Shown here: positions 13,681 to 26,400 of the stretch, piece after piece | Position numbering within the stretch: position 1 is the stretch's first letter | Layout: each line of letters starts with the position of its first letter | Assembly: GCA_034670405.1 (NCBI GenBank) | Contig: JAXDDX010000012.1 | Location: 4,548,501 to 4,612,500, forward strand | Origin: Hoplostethus atlanticus | Taxonomy: Eukaryota; Chordata; Actinopteri; Trachichthyiformes; Trachichthyidae | Direction: 5' to 3' | DNA: 64,000 bases | The notes under the pieces: generated by a model | What the model saw: only the letters and a program-made list of their open reading frames with translations | The model's database searches: none | Told to the model about the DNA's origin: nothing | Program-made: the position numbers and the translations under genes

Positions 13681-14850
13681 ACAGAGGGCACATGAGGACT
13701 TGGGCAGAGGCTTTGTCAGACTCCTGACAAGAAGAAGACAATTAAAAAACTACTGACCTAAGACACACACATACACCATCCCTTTATTGGCTGCTCAAGT
13801 GTGGTGATTGTTGGGCATTTAACATTGGTCTGGTTTAGCTCATTAAGCAATGAAGAGTTTTTCTTTATGTCTGACAAATGCTATCATACTTTTGAGCTAT
13901 GCATTATTACAACACATATAGGGCCTTGCTAATATTAAAACAAGCAAGTAAGTGTTTATTCACACCAGATAAAAGACATGAAGTAAATCTACAAAGAGAC
14001 ATTCATTACATTTGTTTACATGGTTCCACAATAAAAACAATTCATTGGGAACACAGTTCCATTTGAAACAAATGTATTTTGGTTGGTAGTTGTGGAGACC
14101 ATTAACTAAGACTCCTAATAGCATCACAGATTTCATTTCATACTTTTTCCATGCAGAAAATGCCAGGGAGAAATTACTGTTTCTGGCGTAGTGGGACTAA
14201 TTTCACAAGGCAAAATATATCAGGACAATATTGTCTGCTAATGATATGCCATGCTGCTAATTAAAAAAATTCACCATGTCTGTGGTGGAGAATGACAGAG
14301 TAGCAATTACATTATACTGACGATCAAATTTTTTTTTTCCACAAATAATGAAGGGGAAATATAATATTGTTAAAAAGTTGGTGCCTCTAATCATGAAAGA
14401 CTAGCGAGACTAACAGTATTTTGCCTCCTTTTTTAATGATTTAGTGCCAATTTTCAAAGCCTCAAACTCAAACTCCCTGTTCCACTTTATGGTGTGTGTT
14501 TTGCAGATTGCATGAGTGCACTGCTAATGAGCAGAGAGACAAACTACTCTTCACATTTGTTCCCCCTCAGAGTGGTATTTCAGTATTAATCATCTTTAAT
14601 TACCTAAAAGCTGGAACAAAACAATGTAATTTTTCTGTTAAAAATGGATGTCCCTGTACAAGTTTTAAAAGATACAAGGCTGAAGTTTATGAAATGTCAA
14701 TATTTTAGCTTTGTTTGGCTCCCCTGTGTCTCTCCCTTTCTCTCTCCTGTGTGTTTCTCTGTGGCTTAAAACTCGGCCTCAGACATAATTTGTTTTCTTG
14801 GCCCAGTGCCGAACTGTTCCAGGTGCCTGCACTCGTGATCATTCTTTGGG

Positions 14851-14853
<3 letters not shown>

Positions 14854-14892
<39 letters not shown>
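14854..14892. repeat. (TG)19 microsatellite
   Basis: A pure TG run of about 39 bp lies 90 bp before the perfect inverted repeat at 14982-15047. Confidence 0.9.
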
Positions 14893-14894
<2 letters not shown>

Positions 14895-14981
14895 ATGCTC
14901 ACATTTGTGTGAATATGCCTTTGTTTACATATTTCTATTTTTGTATACATACACAGATGCAAACAAACAAAAGTAGCCAGC

Positions 14982-15040
14982 CACATATGCAAGCAGACTT
15001 ATACACATGCATACACAAGCATGTGTATAAGTCTGCTTGC

Positions 15041-15047
<7 letters not shown>
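14982..15047. repeat. Perfect 29-bp inverted repeat with 8-base loop
   Basis: The 29-bp left arm 14982-15010 (starting CACATATGCAAGC) is the exact reverse complement of 15019-15047, separated by ATACACAA. A (GT)n run follows directly, to 15082. The perfect arms imply a recent origin or maintenance. I see no gene signal around it. Confidence 0.95.

Positions 15048-15082
<35 letters not shown>
15048..15082. repeat. (GT)n microsatellite
   Basis: A pure GT run continues from the right arm of the inverted repeat. Confidence 0.9.
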
Positions 15083-15083
<1 letters not shown>

Positions 15084-15446
15084 AGAGGCTGTATATTTTG
15101 GGTCAGTGTGTCCATTTGTGTATCCAGTGTGTTTAGGTGTCTTGATCTCGGCATTTTGATGTTTTTGTGTGTAAGTGTGTATGGATCCATTTGTGTGTGT
15201 CTAAGTGTCTATGTGCATGTGTATCTATGTGTTTGGGTGAGTGTCTGTGTGTGCGTGTACATGTGTGCGCTTGTCTTCCACCTGTTCAGTGAAAGTTTTT
15301 TTTGCCTGTCTGGGAGTAGATAGCCCCACACCAATAAGCTCTACACCTGGCCGCCACACCAGTCTCCTCTGTTGGAGCTGTACGCTGGGAAAATGGACCA
15401 AGAGTAGCTAAATAGCTAGAGTCCATGATAAGGTGCCTGCAGCCTC

Positions 15447-15448
<2 letters not shown>

Positions 15449-15492
<44 letters not shown>
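15449..15492. repeat. (TG)22 microsatellite
   Basis: A pure 44-bp TG run. Confidence 0.95.
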
Positions 15493-15493
<1 letters not shown>

Positions 15494-15584
15494 CTCAGTT
15501 AATAGGTTCTAATTGGTAGTTTCCTCAACAATATTGACCATTGGAATCAGGGGATCCGAAAGCAGAGGACCTCTTCTATATGTT

Positions 15585-15922
15585 ATCTCTCTTTCTCATT
15601 TCTTCTTCCCCTTCCCTACTCTCTTGCACTCTTTCTCTCCCACACTCTTCCTCTCTTTCTACAGTAGTTCTCTGTCTCTCTAGCTCTCCTTATAAAAACT
15701 ATCTGTCTTTCTCTCCCTTTCATCCACTCACGTTGCCTCTTATCAATGGCCTCCTCTCTCCCTTGCTCTTTTTGCCTCCCCTCCCTCTTCTCTGTCCTCT
15801 CCCTCGCCTCTTCACAGCATTTGTTCTTTTTTCTTCCTCTTCAGCAGCCGTCAGAAGCAATCCATCTCCACCCTGCCCTGTTTCTGAAAATAATTACCCT
15901 AAGATGGAAGAAGGAGGGAGAG

Positions 15923-15960
<38 letters not shown>

Positions 15961-16170
15961 GAGGGAGAGAGAGAGAGAGAGGAGAGGATGAGACGTTGAA
16001 GGCAGGCAGGAGGATAGAGTAGATGAGAGAGAAAGATCAGGAGACACCAAGCGGCAGAGAGAAAGAGAGAGAAAAGAGTGAGACAGAGATGGAGAGAGGA
16101 TAGACATTTAGGCAAGAGAATAGAGTATATGAGAAAAGGAGAGAAAGTTCAAGAGAGGGAGAGAGAGAGC
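15585..16170. repeat. CT-rich block followed by GA-rich block
   Basis: About 250 bp of pyrimidine-rich sequence (15585-15845) is followed by about 270 bp of purine-rich sequence (15903-16170), including a pure GA run of about 28 bp near 15925. The two halves are broadly complementary when folded, so a transcript could form a long imperfect duplex. Reading frames through them are low-complexity artefacts. Confidence 0.8.
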
Positions 16171-17068
16171 ATTCTCTTTGACAGGGAAAGCCTGTACTGC
16201 CTCCTCATATCGCTTCAACTAACCACTGTTTCAGAAACACATTTAGCCAATTCCTAATGCTCTCCATTAGCAGGAAAGGTAATAATCTCATCTGGGAGCA
16301 GAGGATATTGTTAACATACCGTGCCCCAGAAACATCAGTTAATACATGATAAGCAAACACAGTTAGTGCTTTATTGCCACAGCACAAACAAAGCTAACCG
16401 CCATAAGCCTCATTTTGTATTGCTTGGCCATGAGCGATGCTAATTCCTGTTAGCCCTGGCAGGTATTAGTGACACAGAGAACAATGCTAAATCCCCGCTA
16501 GCGAACCCCAGCCACTGCAGGGGCTTAGCGCAGCTTGGGTTTCCATTAGCCTGGCAATATAGATGCACGCACACACGCATCCATACGCACTGTCTTGCAC
16601 ACACACTCACACAGCCCCTTATTCCCATTAACCTGTAGGAGCCCCTGTGCGGCTAGGAGAAAGAACCCTAATTTGTCAGCCCGCTGTGGGTCTTGGAGCT
16701 GGAGGTCGTTAGCAAATAGAGTTCACCCCTAATTACTGCTGGACTTCCCTTAGTGTGAGTATGAAAACGTGTGCATGTGTGTGTGTGGGTGTATACTGTA
16801 TATCAGCACTGGAGTCTACTATTCACTTGATGCAGTCTCAGACTGAGCTCTGTTCAAACTTTCTTTTCAATTATAACTTCAGTCTAAAGATTGAAGACTT
16901 CATGTCCAGTACTTTGATATCACTACAGACCTTAATTTCTTCTTATATCTTATCCTGCCCGCATCTCCCCGTTTCTGTTTCTCTCTTCATCTTTCTATTT
17001 CTTTCTCTGTTTATATGTTTGTCTGTTGTCTCTCTCTGTGCGTTTCTCTCTCTGTCTTGCTTTCTTCT

Positions 17069-17091
17069 CCCCCCCCCCCCCCCCCCCCCCC
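17069..17091. repeat. (C)23 homopolymer
   Basis: A 23-base C run inside a longer pyrimidine tract (about 17030-17120). Runs this long are prone to assembly and sequencing error. Confidence 0.9.
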
Positions 17092-17345
17092 TCCCTCCCT
17101 CCCTACTTCTCTCTCTGTAGTGCCAAGTGTCTGTTGTCTGTAGAGGACAGGATTTATTGATTATAGGATTATATAAGCTATCTGACTTGTACAGTCCTCC
17201 ATGCTCTCCTTGCTCTCTCTCTTCAGCCCTGAGTGAAAGATAATAAATATACACAGGCCATCAGGGTACTTGTGGAGTCCAGCTAAAACAGTAAGGATGA
17301 TTCTTAACCGTACCATGTTGTAGTCTGTTGACAAATGAGACAGCC

Positions 17346-17392
17346 AGGTTGGCATCATGACAAAATATGTGAATTGGTCATGATGCCAACCT
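17346..17392. repeat. Perfect 16-bp inverted repeat
   Basis: AGGTTGGCATCATGAC (17346-17361) is the exact reverse complement of 17377-17392, with a 15-base loop. TTTATTGATCCCTGCAAGGA follows directly, resembling a dispersed fish repeat end, so the hairpin may belong to a mobile element. Confidence 0.9.
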
Positions 17393-18415
17393 TTATTGAT
17401 CCCTGCAAGGAAATACTCTTTTCTCTTCCCCCCCTCCACAAGGAGGAGATGGTGGTCTCTCTCAAGTCTGCCATCCACTTCTAGAATTGCTGTATGGTCT
17501 ATAAATGGGTAGTTTGGTTTGAATCCACAAGCAAGGGGAAAATGTGTAGCCTGCTAGCATGTTTTCCTGCTTAGCTCCACCTGTCTGCCTTCTTCCTGTC
17601 CGCCCCCCCAACCTCACCCCCCACCCCACCGACACCCTCTCCCTGTGGGGCGGAAACTGACCATATTGGACACCAGCATGTGAATATTTTTCAAGGAAGT
17701 TAATTGGGTTTGTGTGCGCGCACGCGTGCACACATGCATGATTTTACACACATACACACAAGTTTTTCCCTCTCACTCCTTTTCTTCCACCCTTTCTCCC
17801 TCATCCTCTCCCCCTCCATTTGTCTTTTACTGCCAGTCGGAGCATATTGTTTCTCAGCATGGCAGAGTTTAGGGTTGAGAAAGGGGGTGGAGGCCATTGG
17901 AGGGATGGATATTATAGGCTGGGTTGCCAGATTGGTAGCAAATCATCTTTATGAGCATGCAGGAGGGCAGAAGGAGGCTCAGGACTTGGCCCTGACTCTG
18001 AGAGGAAATGACTGAGGCCTGTCCAGACCGCAACGTCGGCCAACGATTCACTGATTGCTCTGATATTGACCCACAGTGCCGGTATTTGCAGTGGGGAAAA
18101 TAGAGACAAACAATGCATGTTTTTCCATTCAACATTGTCCTTCTCCCCTCCTCCCTCTCTTTGGCCCTTTTTGCTGCTGCTGACAGAGGAGCTGTGATAT
18201 GCGTAAAACCTAATATGCATATTCACATATTCACCAAAATGTACAAGCTCACTCAGAAATGGTTTTACACACAGGCCAGTGTTTTGACATACCCACGTAC
18301 ACACACACACCTTGGTGTTGCGTTTAATTTGATCAGTGTAGTGGTGTACCAGAGACAATTTCACACATGGGATCTCATGCTAAACAATGTGTCACTGCAG
18401 AGATTACAGGGGAAG

Positions 18416-18447
<32 letters not shown>

Positions 18448-18470
18448 GCGTGTGCGTCTGCGTGTGCGCG
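18416..18470. repeat. GT/GC-GT microsatellite
   Basis: A pure GT run passes into GCGTGT-type interruptions. Confidence 0.9.
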
Positions 18471-18756
18471 GTTTGATATTGGCACCTGGGAAAAGTTTAA
18501 TTCACAGATGGAGAAACAAGGAATACTCTAGTAGTAATAACCAGTACTGGACAGATTCCAACTACTTGAATTGTGTTTATAGAGATTTGAAATGAATATA
18601 AACGAAAAATGTCATGTTTTTTATTGTAGTGTTCATCATCGCTCAATGTGCATCCATAACCACCGTAGGAGCTAGTCTAACCAGTCTGAAAGCATGTAGA
18701 TATGTACCATAATATACCTTTCAGTTGTTATGGATTTTTTTTTTTGTATATTTTTT

Positions 18757-18915
18757 ATGCCTTTATTGAGAGAGAGAGATAGTGAGGAAGGTATGGGAGA
18801 GAGAGAGGGGAGGACATGCAGCAAATGACCGAGGGCCGGATTCGAACCCTGGTCGGCTGCGGGAAGGACTGAGCCTTATGGTACGCGCTCTACGCGGTGA
18901 GCCACCGGTGCGCCC
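18757..18915 (-). mobile_element. tRNA-derived SINE, full length with GA-rich tail
   Basis: On the minus strand it starts GGGCGCACCGGTGGCTCACC, giving an A-box-like stretch at 18893-18904, and has a perfect B box GGTTCGAATCC at 18838-18848. Then comes a CATTTGCTGCATGTCCTCCC body, a CT-rich stretch and an A/T-rich tail. This matches a tRNA-derived SINE type I recognise from percomorph fish. It is not a tRNA gene: the region between the boxes does not fold as a proper anticodon arm. Confidence 0.75.
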
Positions 18916-19943
18916 ATGGAGTTTTATTCTAAAATAATATATCCACCACGCTTACAAAATGATGGCTTGCATGAAAGTAAACCACATTTAGTATTACATT
19001 AAATTCATGAGGATAGAATCATCTGTGTTTTGGAAATTTTGATTAATGAATTTCAGGTAGCATTCTTTCCTAAAATAGATATATATTTTTTGGGGAATGA
19101 AACCATTCATCTATAGATTCTATCTATTAATCTGTATATCTAGAGTTGTATTAATCACTAACCATCTTTGAGCTAAATTAATTCACTTGCTCAAGACCAG
19201 CAGTATATCACAGATCGTGGACCTCGGCCAAATGTTAATTGAAATCCAGTAGTGTAATTGAGGGTATATGCAGGTATAGATTATCTATCCATTTCAATCT
19301 ATAACCATGGTGTATACTTATCATCCTAATTACCACTGGCATATAGAGTAGCAGTCAAAGTAGAATTCCCCATTCCTGCAGTTTTCCTGAGTGAGCAGAT
19401 ACTGCAGTCTGTTCTTTTTCCAAATGCTGTAAAGTGAATTGCATAGGCTTAATTGTAACACATATCTCAGCTCTCCCAATTATCGGATTGCCAGACTACT
19501 TTCTTCTGATAGCCAGGGTGGAGCCACCGTGCAGGATGCATGTGCTAGTAAGAAGGACTCCTGTGTTTCCAAAATCTGGAATCGGGAGTGTCCTTTTCTT
19601 GCTCAAGGACACTTCAGCAGGGCGGGTGCTTGTCGTTCATTTGAAGGAGAGTCTCCTTACTATGCATCCCTGCTGCCGTAACTCCCATAACCTCCAGATG
19701 TGCAACTCCTCAGTGAACAATATAAATCATCTCAATTATACTGAACGTTTGACAGGCAAGGTTTGCTCTTTTGGGTGAAACCTGACAAAAATACATGTCC
19801 TTAATTTTGCAGTGACCAAAGCCAGAAGTGATAAGGCTGATGGTAACTCCAATGTGCAGCACTGTTGCTTCACTATTTGTAGATGTCACTAGGTGTTCGC
19901 CAGCCGTCTAAAACCATGCTATGCTTGTTTCAATCTGTCTATC

Positions 19944-19968
19944 TATCCAGTGTATATTACACTGGATA
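19944..19968. repeat. Perfect 11-bp inverted repeat
   Basis: TATCCAGTGTA (19944-19954) and its exact reverse complement (19958-19968) are separated by TAT. Confidence 0.9.
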
Positions 19969-21222
19969 ATATTCAATTAAAAGCCCCCTTGATGCCTTCT
20001 TATTTTGGCTTTGGACTGTAATGGGTCGCTGTTAGTCATCTTTCTTTTTTAGTAGTGTTTTTGAAAAGCACTCTTTGCATTTGTGTTTCTATTTGAGCTC
20101 CTTTTGATATGAATAGAACCAATAAGCCAAATCCCACAATCCCACAATGGTCTGAGCGCGATGGTATTTTAATGGCCCACACTGCCTCTGAAATGTAAGC
20201 CATTCCCACCTGAGAAAACCATGGGAAATAATTGATAATCCTCTATTGTTATGAGCATTGTACAGCACATTTTCTCAGTTTGAAAAAAATTTGTACAATC
20301 AGCTGCCCTAGACTTCTTTCTGTTCTGTGATATTAGAAAGAAAAGCAGTAATTAATTGCATTTCTAAAGGTGCCTACCAAGGCCTTGTGTGAGTGTAAGT
20401 CACCCAATCTATTATGTGGAGCACTTAAGCTCGCCACAGGGTAGCTATCGGCCACACTGCAGGCCAAACACACAGACAGATGTAAATATACACACACACT
20501 CTCACTCATTTACTCTCACTTTCTTTCTCATGCACTATCCATTTCTAACCTGCCATTCCCTTCTTCTCACCCATACACAGGGTATCAGTGAGAGGCAGAG
20601 GGCTATGCTTCATGCAGCCCTGAGCAGATCAGTCCTGGCCGAGAGCTCGGTGAACTAGGCAGGTCTAACTGATCTGACCTGGCACCCATTGGACAGGTCA
20701 GACAGCCAGGCACATCGCCAGGGAGAGAGACGGGGGTGGGGGGTGATCAGAGTGAGAAAAACTGTTGTATATTTGGTTTGGAAAATAACATTTTGCATGC
20801 TGCTTCTGATAAACAGTCATACCAATAAAGTAATTGAATTGTTTGGATTCTGGGAGTTAGAGGAAGAGCAAACCAACCATGTGTAGCATTCATTAAATGT
20901 TGCACTCCTGTTTCTTGACTGATTATTCTATTACTTATTTATCTTTTTTTGACTAAATAATCCAATTGAAATAAGTGCAATTATGCAATTATGTTATTAT
21001 GTATGTCCCTTTATTATGTTTGGTTGTTTTTATTTGCTGTTGCTGTATAACTGTTTTGGGTAGGGTAGGGACAATCTTACCATGCCATTAAAGCTGAATC
21101 AAATGGAAGGGGAAGCCAAAAAGAGAGCAACACAGAATGAGAAAGAAAAGGAAAAAGTGAATCAGAGAGAGAGAATGCAGACAGGCAGGTCTTTCTAACC
21201 TCTATCTATCTCTGTCTCTCTA

Positions 21223-21233
<11 letters not shown>

Positions 21234-21282
<49 letters not shown>
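21234..21282. repeat. (CA)24 microsatellite after a CT tract
   Basis: A CT-rich run (21203-21233) passes directly into (CA)24. Confidence 0.9.
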
Positions 21283-21284
<2 letters not shown>

Positions 21285-23496
21285 TTCCCTCTTTCCCATC
21301 TCCTCTACCCTCTATTTCCCTCTATCTCCCTTTCTGTCTCACTCTCCCTTCCTTCACCCTTGAACAAAAACTGCATGCACGCTGTATTCCTCTGCCTCTC
21401 TGTGTCTAGCCTCCCTTTCCAAATTCCCTTCAGCGACAACAGAGGGCCCCAACCAAGGGGGCCTCCTGTCACCACGGACCTCCTATAAACCAGCCTGCGG
21501 CTCCATGGATTACCAATGACACCGGGAATCCGTCATCCTGACCGGGCCTTTAATTACTGGGATTAATAATAGATGAACCCATACAGGAGACCCGCAAGGG
21601 TTTATTGAGTCGGCAGGGCTAACTGAATGTTAGACCGCAGAAGCTCTGCGGATACATTTTTGGACGTATTGATGAAGCTTTGGCTGACGTTACACAACAA
21701 ACTGATGGCGAGGAGTTGAGTGGGAACAGGTGGTGGTTTCAGGTCAGCGTATTTTTATGCAGATTATTATATATTGAAATTTTAATACAATTTCCACAAT
21801 AGCCCCAAAACGTTTTCATGCTTGCTTGAGGTGGTAAAGTTTTTTGTCAATAAAGAAATAATGTGATAGCGATAGAAAATAATGACATAATGAGAATCAA
21901 AATTGCAACTGTTGAAAAGTGTCTTTGGACATTCTGAAATGCTGGTTGTAAAATATCTGTCCATCAAAACCTCCCGGAAAGGCTCCCTACATGGGCCATT
22001 AGGATATTGCCAAATGCATTTCTTTGTTTTTGTCTTCAGACAGCATGAAATATGACCAATGTTAGCTGGCACCTTGCCCATTACTAATCAATTGTTGATA
22101 GATTCTCTCCATTTTCTGGATCTTTATGTTTTTATGACATAACTACAATCTACATTTAGGAAGTCTATTTATTTGCTTCAGCCCAGCTGATGGAAACACA
22201 CCTAATTTGCAGTTTATTTTTTGCGACATTTCAAAAGTTTGTTTACATTTTTCAAAAGTTTGTTTAAATTTCACTTAACAGTTAGTTGGAAACATAGCCA
22301 TCAATAGAAGGAAACAGCAAAGGAGTGTGTGTGTGTGTGTGTGTGTGTTTGGAAGTCTGTTTGTGTGTGCATGCTTCATCCAAAACATCTCATTATATGC
22401 TTGGTTTACGCTCACATTGGCACAGGGCACCAGATCTGTTGACAAAAACCGTGTTTGGTGAGGAATCCAAGACATGAAAAATGAATCTGGACCAAAAAAA
22501 ATTTGCTTAACGGCTCAAGCAAAAAGCTGGCATCGCTGGGGGATGGTGGTGGGTGGTCGGAGTTGGGGGTTGTCGGGGAAGGTGGGTGGGTGGGAGTGGT
22601 AGAAGGAGAAGGAGAGGTTTGACTTTTGATGTATTTAATGAAACATGTAATAAGGAGTAAAAAAAAAAAAAACAGAATGAGAAGGGTAGAAATAAAGGGT
22701 GGGAGGAAGAGATAGAAAAGGTGGGGAGAGACATAGAGAGAGACAGATAAGGAGATAGAGAGAATATAATGACAAGGCACCTCCCCCCCAGGCAAGGTGA
22801 GAGAGATTCCACATACATACTGTATACATTTCTAAACAGTCAGATAGAGAAATGGAGAGCAGAGGAGCAATATATAGAGAGAGAGACGGGGGAAACAACT
22901 CATCTTAGTCAGAGAGCTCAGTGGAATAACAAATCGTTTTTATGGTAGCGAACAGACCAACAGTGGGCTGGAGATGAGGAGTTTCAATTGGAAACACACA
23001 ATTACAGCATGAAAAACAGTTTTACACTGTGGAAAGCTTATTATTATCTTATTTAGGGTAAATTATTTTAGTCAATTTAAAATCAACATTTTGTAATAGT
23101 AAAGCCTGAAGGGATTTTATTTTTCAAAAAACTCCCCATTCACATTTCTCTTTTATCCCAGACTAAATTTCATGTTCAGAACATTTGCCACCTCGTCATA
23201 GAAAGTTAAATGGTCATTTTAATTCTCGCTGGGGTATTGTGTGAATAGAAATGGATTGGGTACCCACCCTGGGGTCTAGATGATTGTTATTCACTCCACT
23301 GCTTAATATGTCATTCCACAAGACTGACTTTGCATATTTCTGCACTCTTAAAAATAGATGTTGAAATATTACAGGATGTGTTGCACCTAACTAAACACAC
23401 ATAGGACAGATATACAGAAACTGATACGTTTGATATCAATATCATGAATGGATATATTAAAAAATGACATTGCAATCAATCATTCTACATCTTTAG

Positions 23497-23590
23497 GGGC
23501 AGCAGGGGCCTAGTGAGTAGGGGCCTTCAACCGGAGTAAATGGTGTCAAGCCCGAACCTCCACCCTACTGTACTAAGGACACTCTACTTT
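23497..23590 (+). mobile_element. tRNA-derived SINE head, degraded
   Basis: GGGGCAGCAGGGGCCTAGTG and the following GGGGCCTTCAACCGGAGTAA resemble the tRNA-like head of fish SINEs that read CAGCGTGGCCTAGTGGTTAG. The B box is degraded and CTACTGTACTAAGGACAC follows. No tail is visible. Confidence 0.5.
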
Positions 23591-26376
23591 ATTATACTAC
23601 ATATTGCATCATTTTCCAATGTATCCACATGGGATTAGTTAGAGACAACCAATCTTGTATTTATTCACAATCCTTCTTTTAGAGCAAAGCTGTTTGGCAA
23701 ATGGCAGGAGCCACCACCTGTAATGCCAATTAGAGATGCCTTTTTCTGTGTTGCGCAACATTTGCTCATTTGTGTCCTATACCTCACTATAGATCCCATC
23801 AGAGAGCTGCTGCCATGCTCATGTAGCTGCTTGCTGATTAGCTAATGGTCATTTGACCGGGGCTGCCCATGAACCCACAAACGAGGAATATCTTAAACCG
23901 TTCTTGTGTAGGATAGCACACGATAGTGAAGCAATAAGCACGTCAGAATCAACATTGCTTTAATTCACCAAGTTTAACAGCTGCATGTAGATTTCAACCT
24001 GGTTAATTGGCACTGACAGAAATTACATGAACACAATAAAACACAAATTAGTCGAAGACCACCTCCCGATCTGATCCAGATGGACAAATTGTAAGGAGAA
24101 TGTCAGGGGAAATGGAAAACAGAATTCTAGGCTGCTCCCAGCCACACCAGAGACCAAACACATGCACAGACGGAGACACTCACAGTTGCTGGCAGTTTGG
24201 AGTGTCAGACCACATCTCCATGCAGCTGTTGACACTTTTGACAGCTTCCCCTGTGCTCATGACTGGAGTCCAGAAAAAGCCCCCAAGTCCCCAAACCTTT
24301 CTATTCACTGTTGTTGAAACTTGACAGCACTTCACCAAACTCCTCACACATTTGACGAAAATACACATTTCACAATCATTAAATAAAGATGGCAGAGTAT
24401 TTGTGTAGTGATTTATTTTTTTTACCTTGAGGGAGAATGAATGAGAGAGGGATGCCAATGTAATTCATTTCATGTTTTATATTTTCCTGAAATGCATCAT
24501 TCCTCTTCATTTCTCTAATGTAGCACTTTCAACCCAGTCTGTTTAATGGTTGTGTAGTGAAGCCAATGTTCCCTGTCAGTGCTATTTGCTTGAACGGCCA
24601 AAACGGGTGGCAGCCACAGCCATTGGTTTTCAGTGCTGCCATGCTGAAGTCTGGATGCCAAAATCTTGTTTCGTGGCCCTAATTTGTGATTATATGCCAG
24701 TTGATCTAGAATATTGTGAATCTCACCTTGTCCATATTACGTATTTGTGTCCAACTCTCTTTAGCTCCAGAGATGTAGCAGCAATGTAGAGCCCTTTGAA
24801 CAAAATGGCCAAACTCTGTTTTAATGACTCTGCTCCCAACTGTTTGCAGCCAGTGACACATCTTGAGGTTGCTATTTTTCCACATTCTGGTTATTTACCT
24901 TGTTGGAAATGTCACTAAGAATGCTGTGGTCTCTTGTTTGATAGGGGGCCCTTTTCTCTCGCTGTCTTTCCTCCTGTCTGCCTCTCCTCTCTTTCATCTG
25001 GTCTAGTTATCTCTCTCTCTCTCTCTCCCTCCCACTCACCTGTTTCCCTTCTCTTTTCATACTATCTTGCGTAGCACCTCTCGGGAATAGGCTAACATTT
25101 GCACTTGGATATTGTAGTCATTTGCTTACCCTTAAGTACCTGAACATATGAAATCCTACTTTCCACTTGAGACATGGGCAAATATCAGCCGCTACAATCT
25201 ACCTCTCGAGTCCTGTGTGTATGACCATGTGGTATGTAGTCATGTATGTTTGTTACCATCCAACCGGGTACTGGCCACATGTGACATGTGATGCTGTGCA
25301 CGCATACAGCATGTGAGCTGTGTGTACCATGCAAATATCATGGGTATTCGCATGTGTGTAGGTGCACGTGTGGGTGCGTGTATGGGTGTTTGCATCGGTG
25401 TTCGTATTAATTTCATTGAGTAATCCTCTTTCCTGTAGGTTACAGGGCTATGTGGTGCTGTAGCAGGTGGCAATGTGTGATCTATCAATGAATTATTGAT
25501 GGAAATGATGCATCCCAGAGCTCGGTTGAGGATTAATTAGTAACCAGGACAAACGTAAAGGCTACCCTGCCTTACACAACACATAGACCTCAAAGGGAAA
25601 CCTGGCACTGCTATTTATTCGCCTTAAAGGAATAATTCACTTTGGGTTATTATTGTCGTTGGTAAAGGGGCATGTCTGGGTGAAAGATGGGCAAACAGGC
25701 ATTACTCTGATTTACAGCCATTTAAATACAAGATTTATCATCAACTTCATCAATAACTAAAGCCCCAGACCAGACTTTATTTGGCCATATAAATTAAGAT
25801 ATGAGATAGATTTGAGTCTTCGATTTCAACAGGGAAGACTGTACACAAGTTTTGCAATTTTTATAGGCTCAAAATCTGTACGAAACTCATGGCTAGCAAT
25901 CTCCTACTACCAGTCCTTAGATTCTTAGATTCATGCACTAAATATTAGAAGGGGAAACAAATCTGTCCAATAAATCACCTTTTAAACAAAGCCAGAAGTA
26001 GGGCACCAATGCCTCATGCTGTGTTCGCATCTTCATGCTCCGCTGGTTTGACAGAGACTGTATTTCAATCAGCGCCCCCTAGTGGCCATCGGCTCCACTG
26101 GCCAACAGATGATGGATACTTCAAATTTTTCCAACGTCTGTGTTCGTAATGAAGCCACAAAATTGCCAGAAGTGGTTTATGGGATATCAAATAGTAAACA
26201 ATATACAGTAGCCTATATAAATTAACAGAAAATATTTTTAATATCTGTTTTCATGACAAAAGGTTTCTTGTAACCATATTGGTTGATTTATATTCTTTTG
26301 CTATTTTCATTTTTCAATGATGAAAATGTAGGAATGAAGTCTTCCTGCTAATTCTGACATAAATAGTCAAACTTTT

Positions 26377-26400
26377 TTGAATGCATGTTCATGCATTCAA
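26377..26400. repeat. Perfect 11-bp palindrome
   Basis: TTGAATGCATG and its exact reverse complement are separated by two bases, in AT-rich unique intron sequence. Confidence 0.85.

Noticed and set aside
15541-15999. 152-aa frame rich in S, L and P, then E/R
   Set aside because: Translation of CT- then GA-rich simple sequence.
18757-18915. Possible tRNA gene (perfect B box)
   Set aside because: The head lacks a proper anticodon arm and continues into a SINE body.
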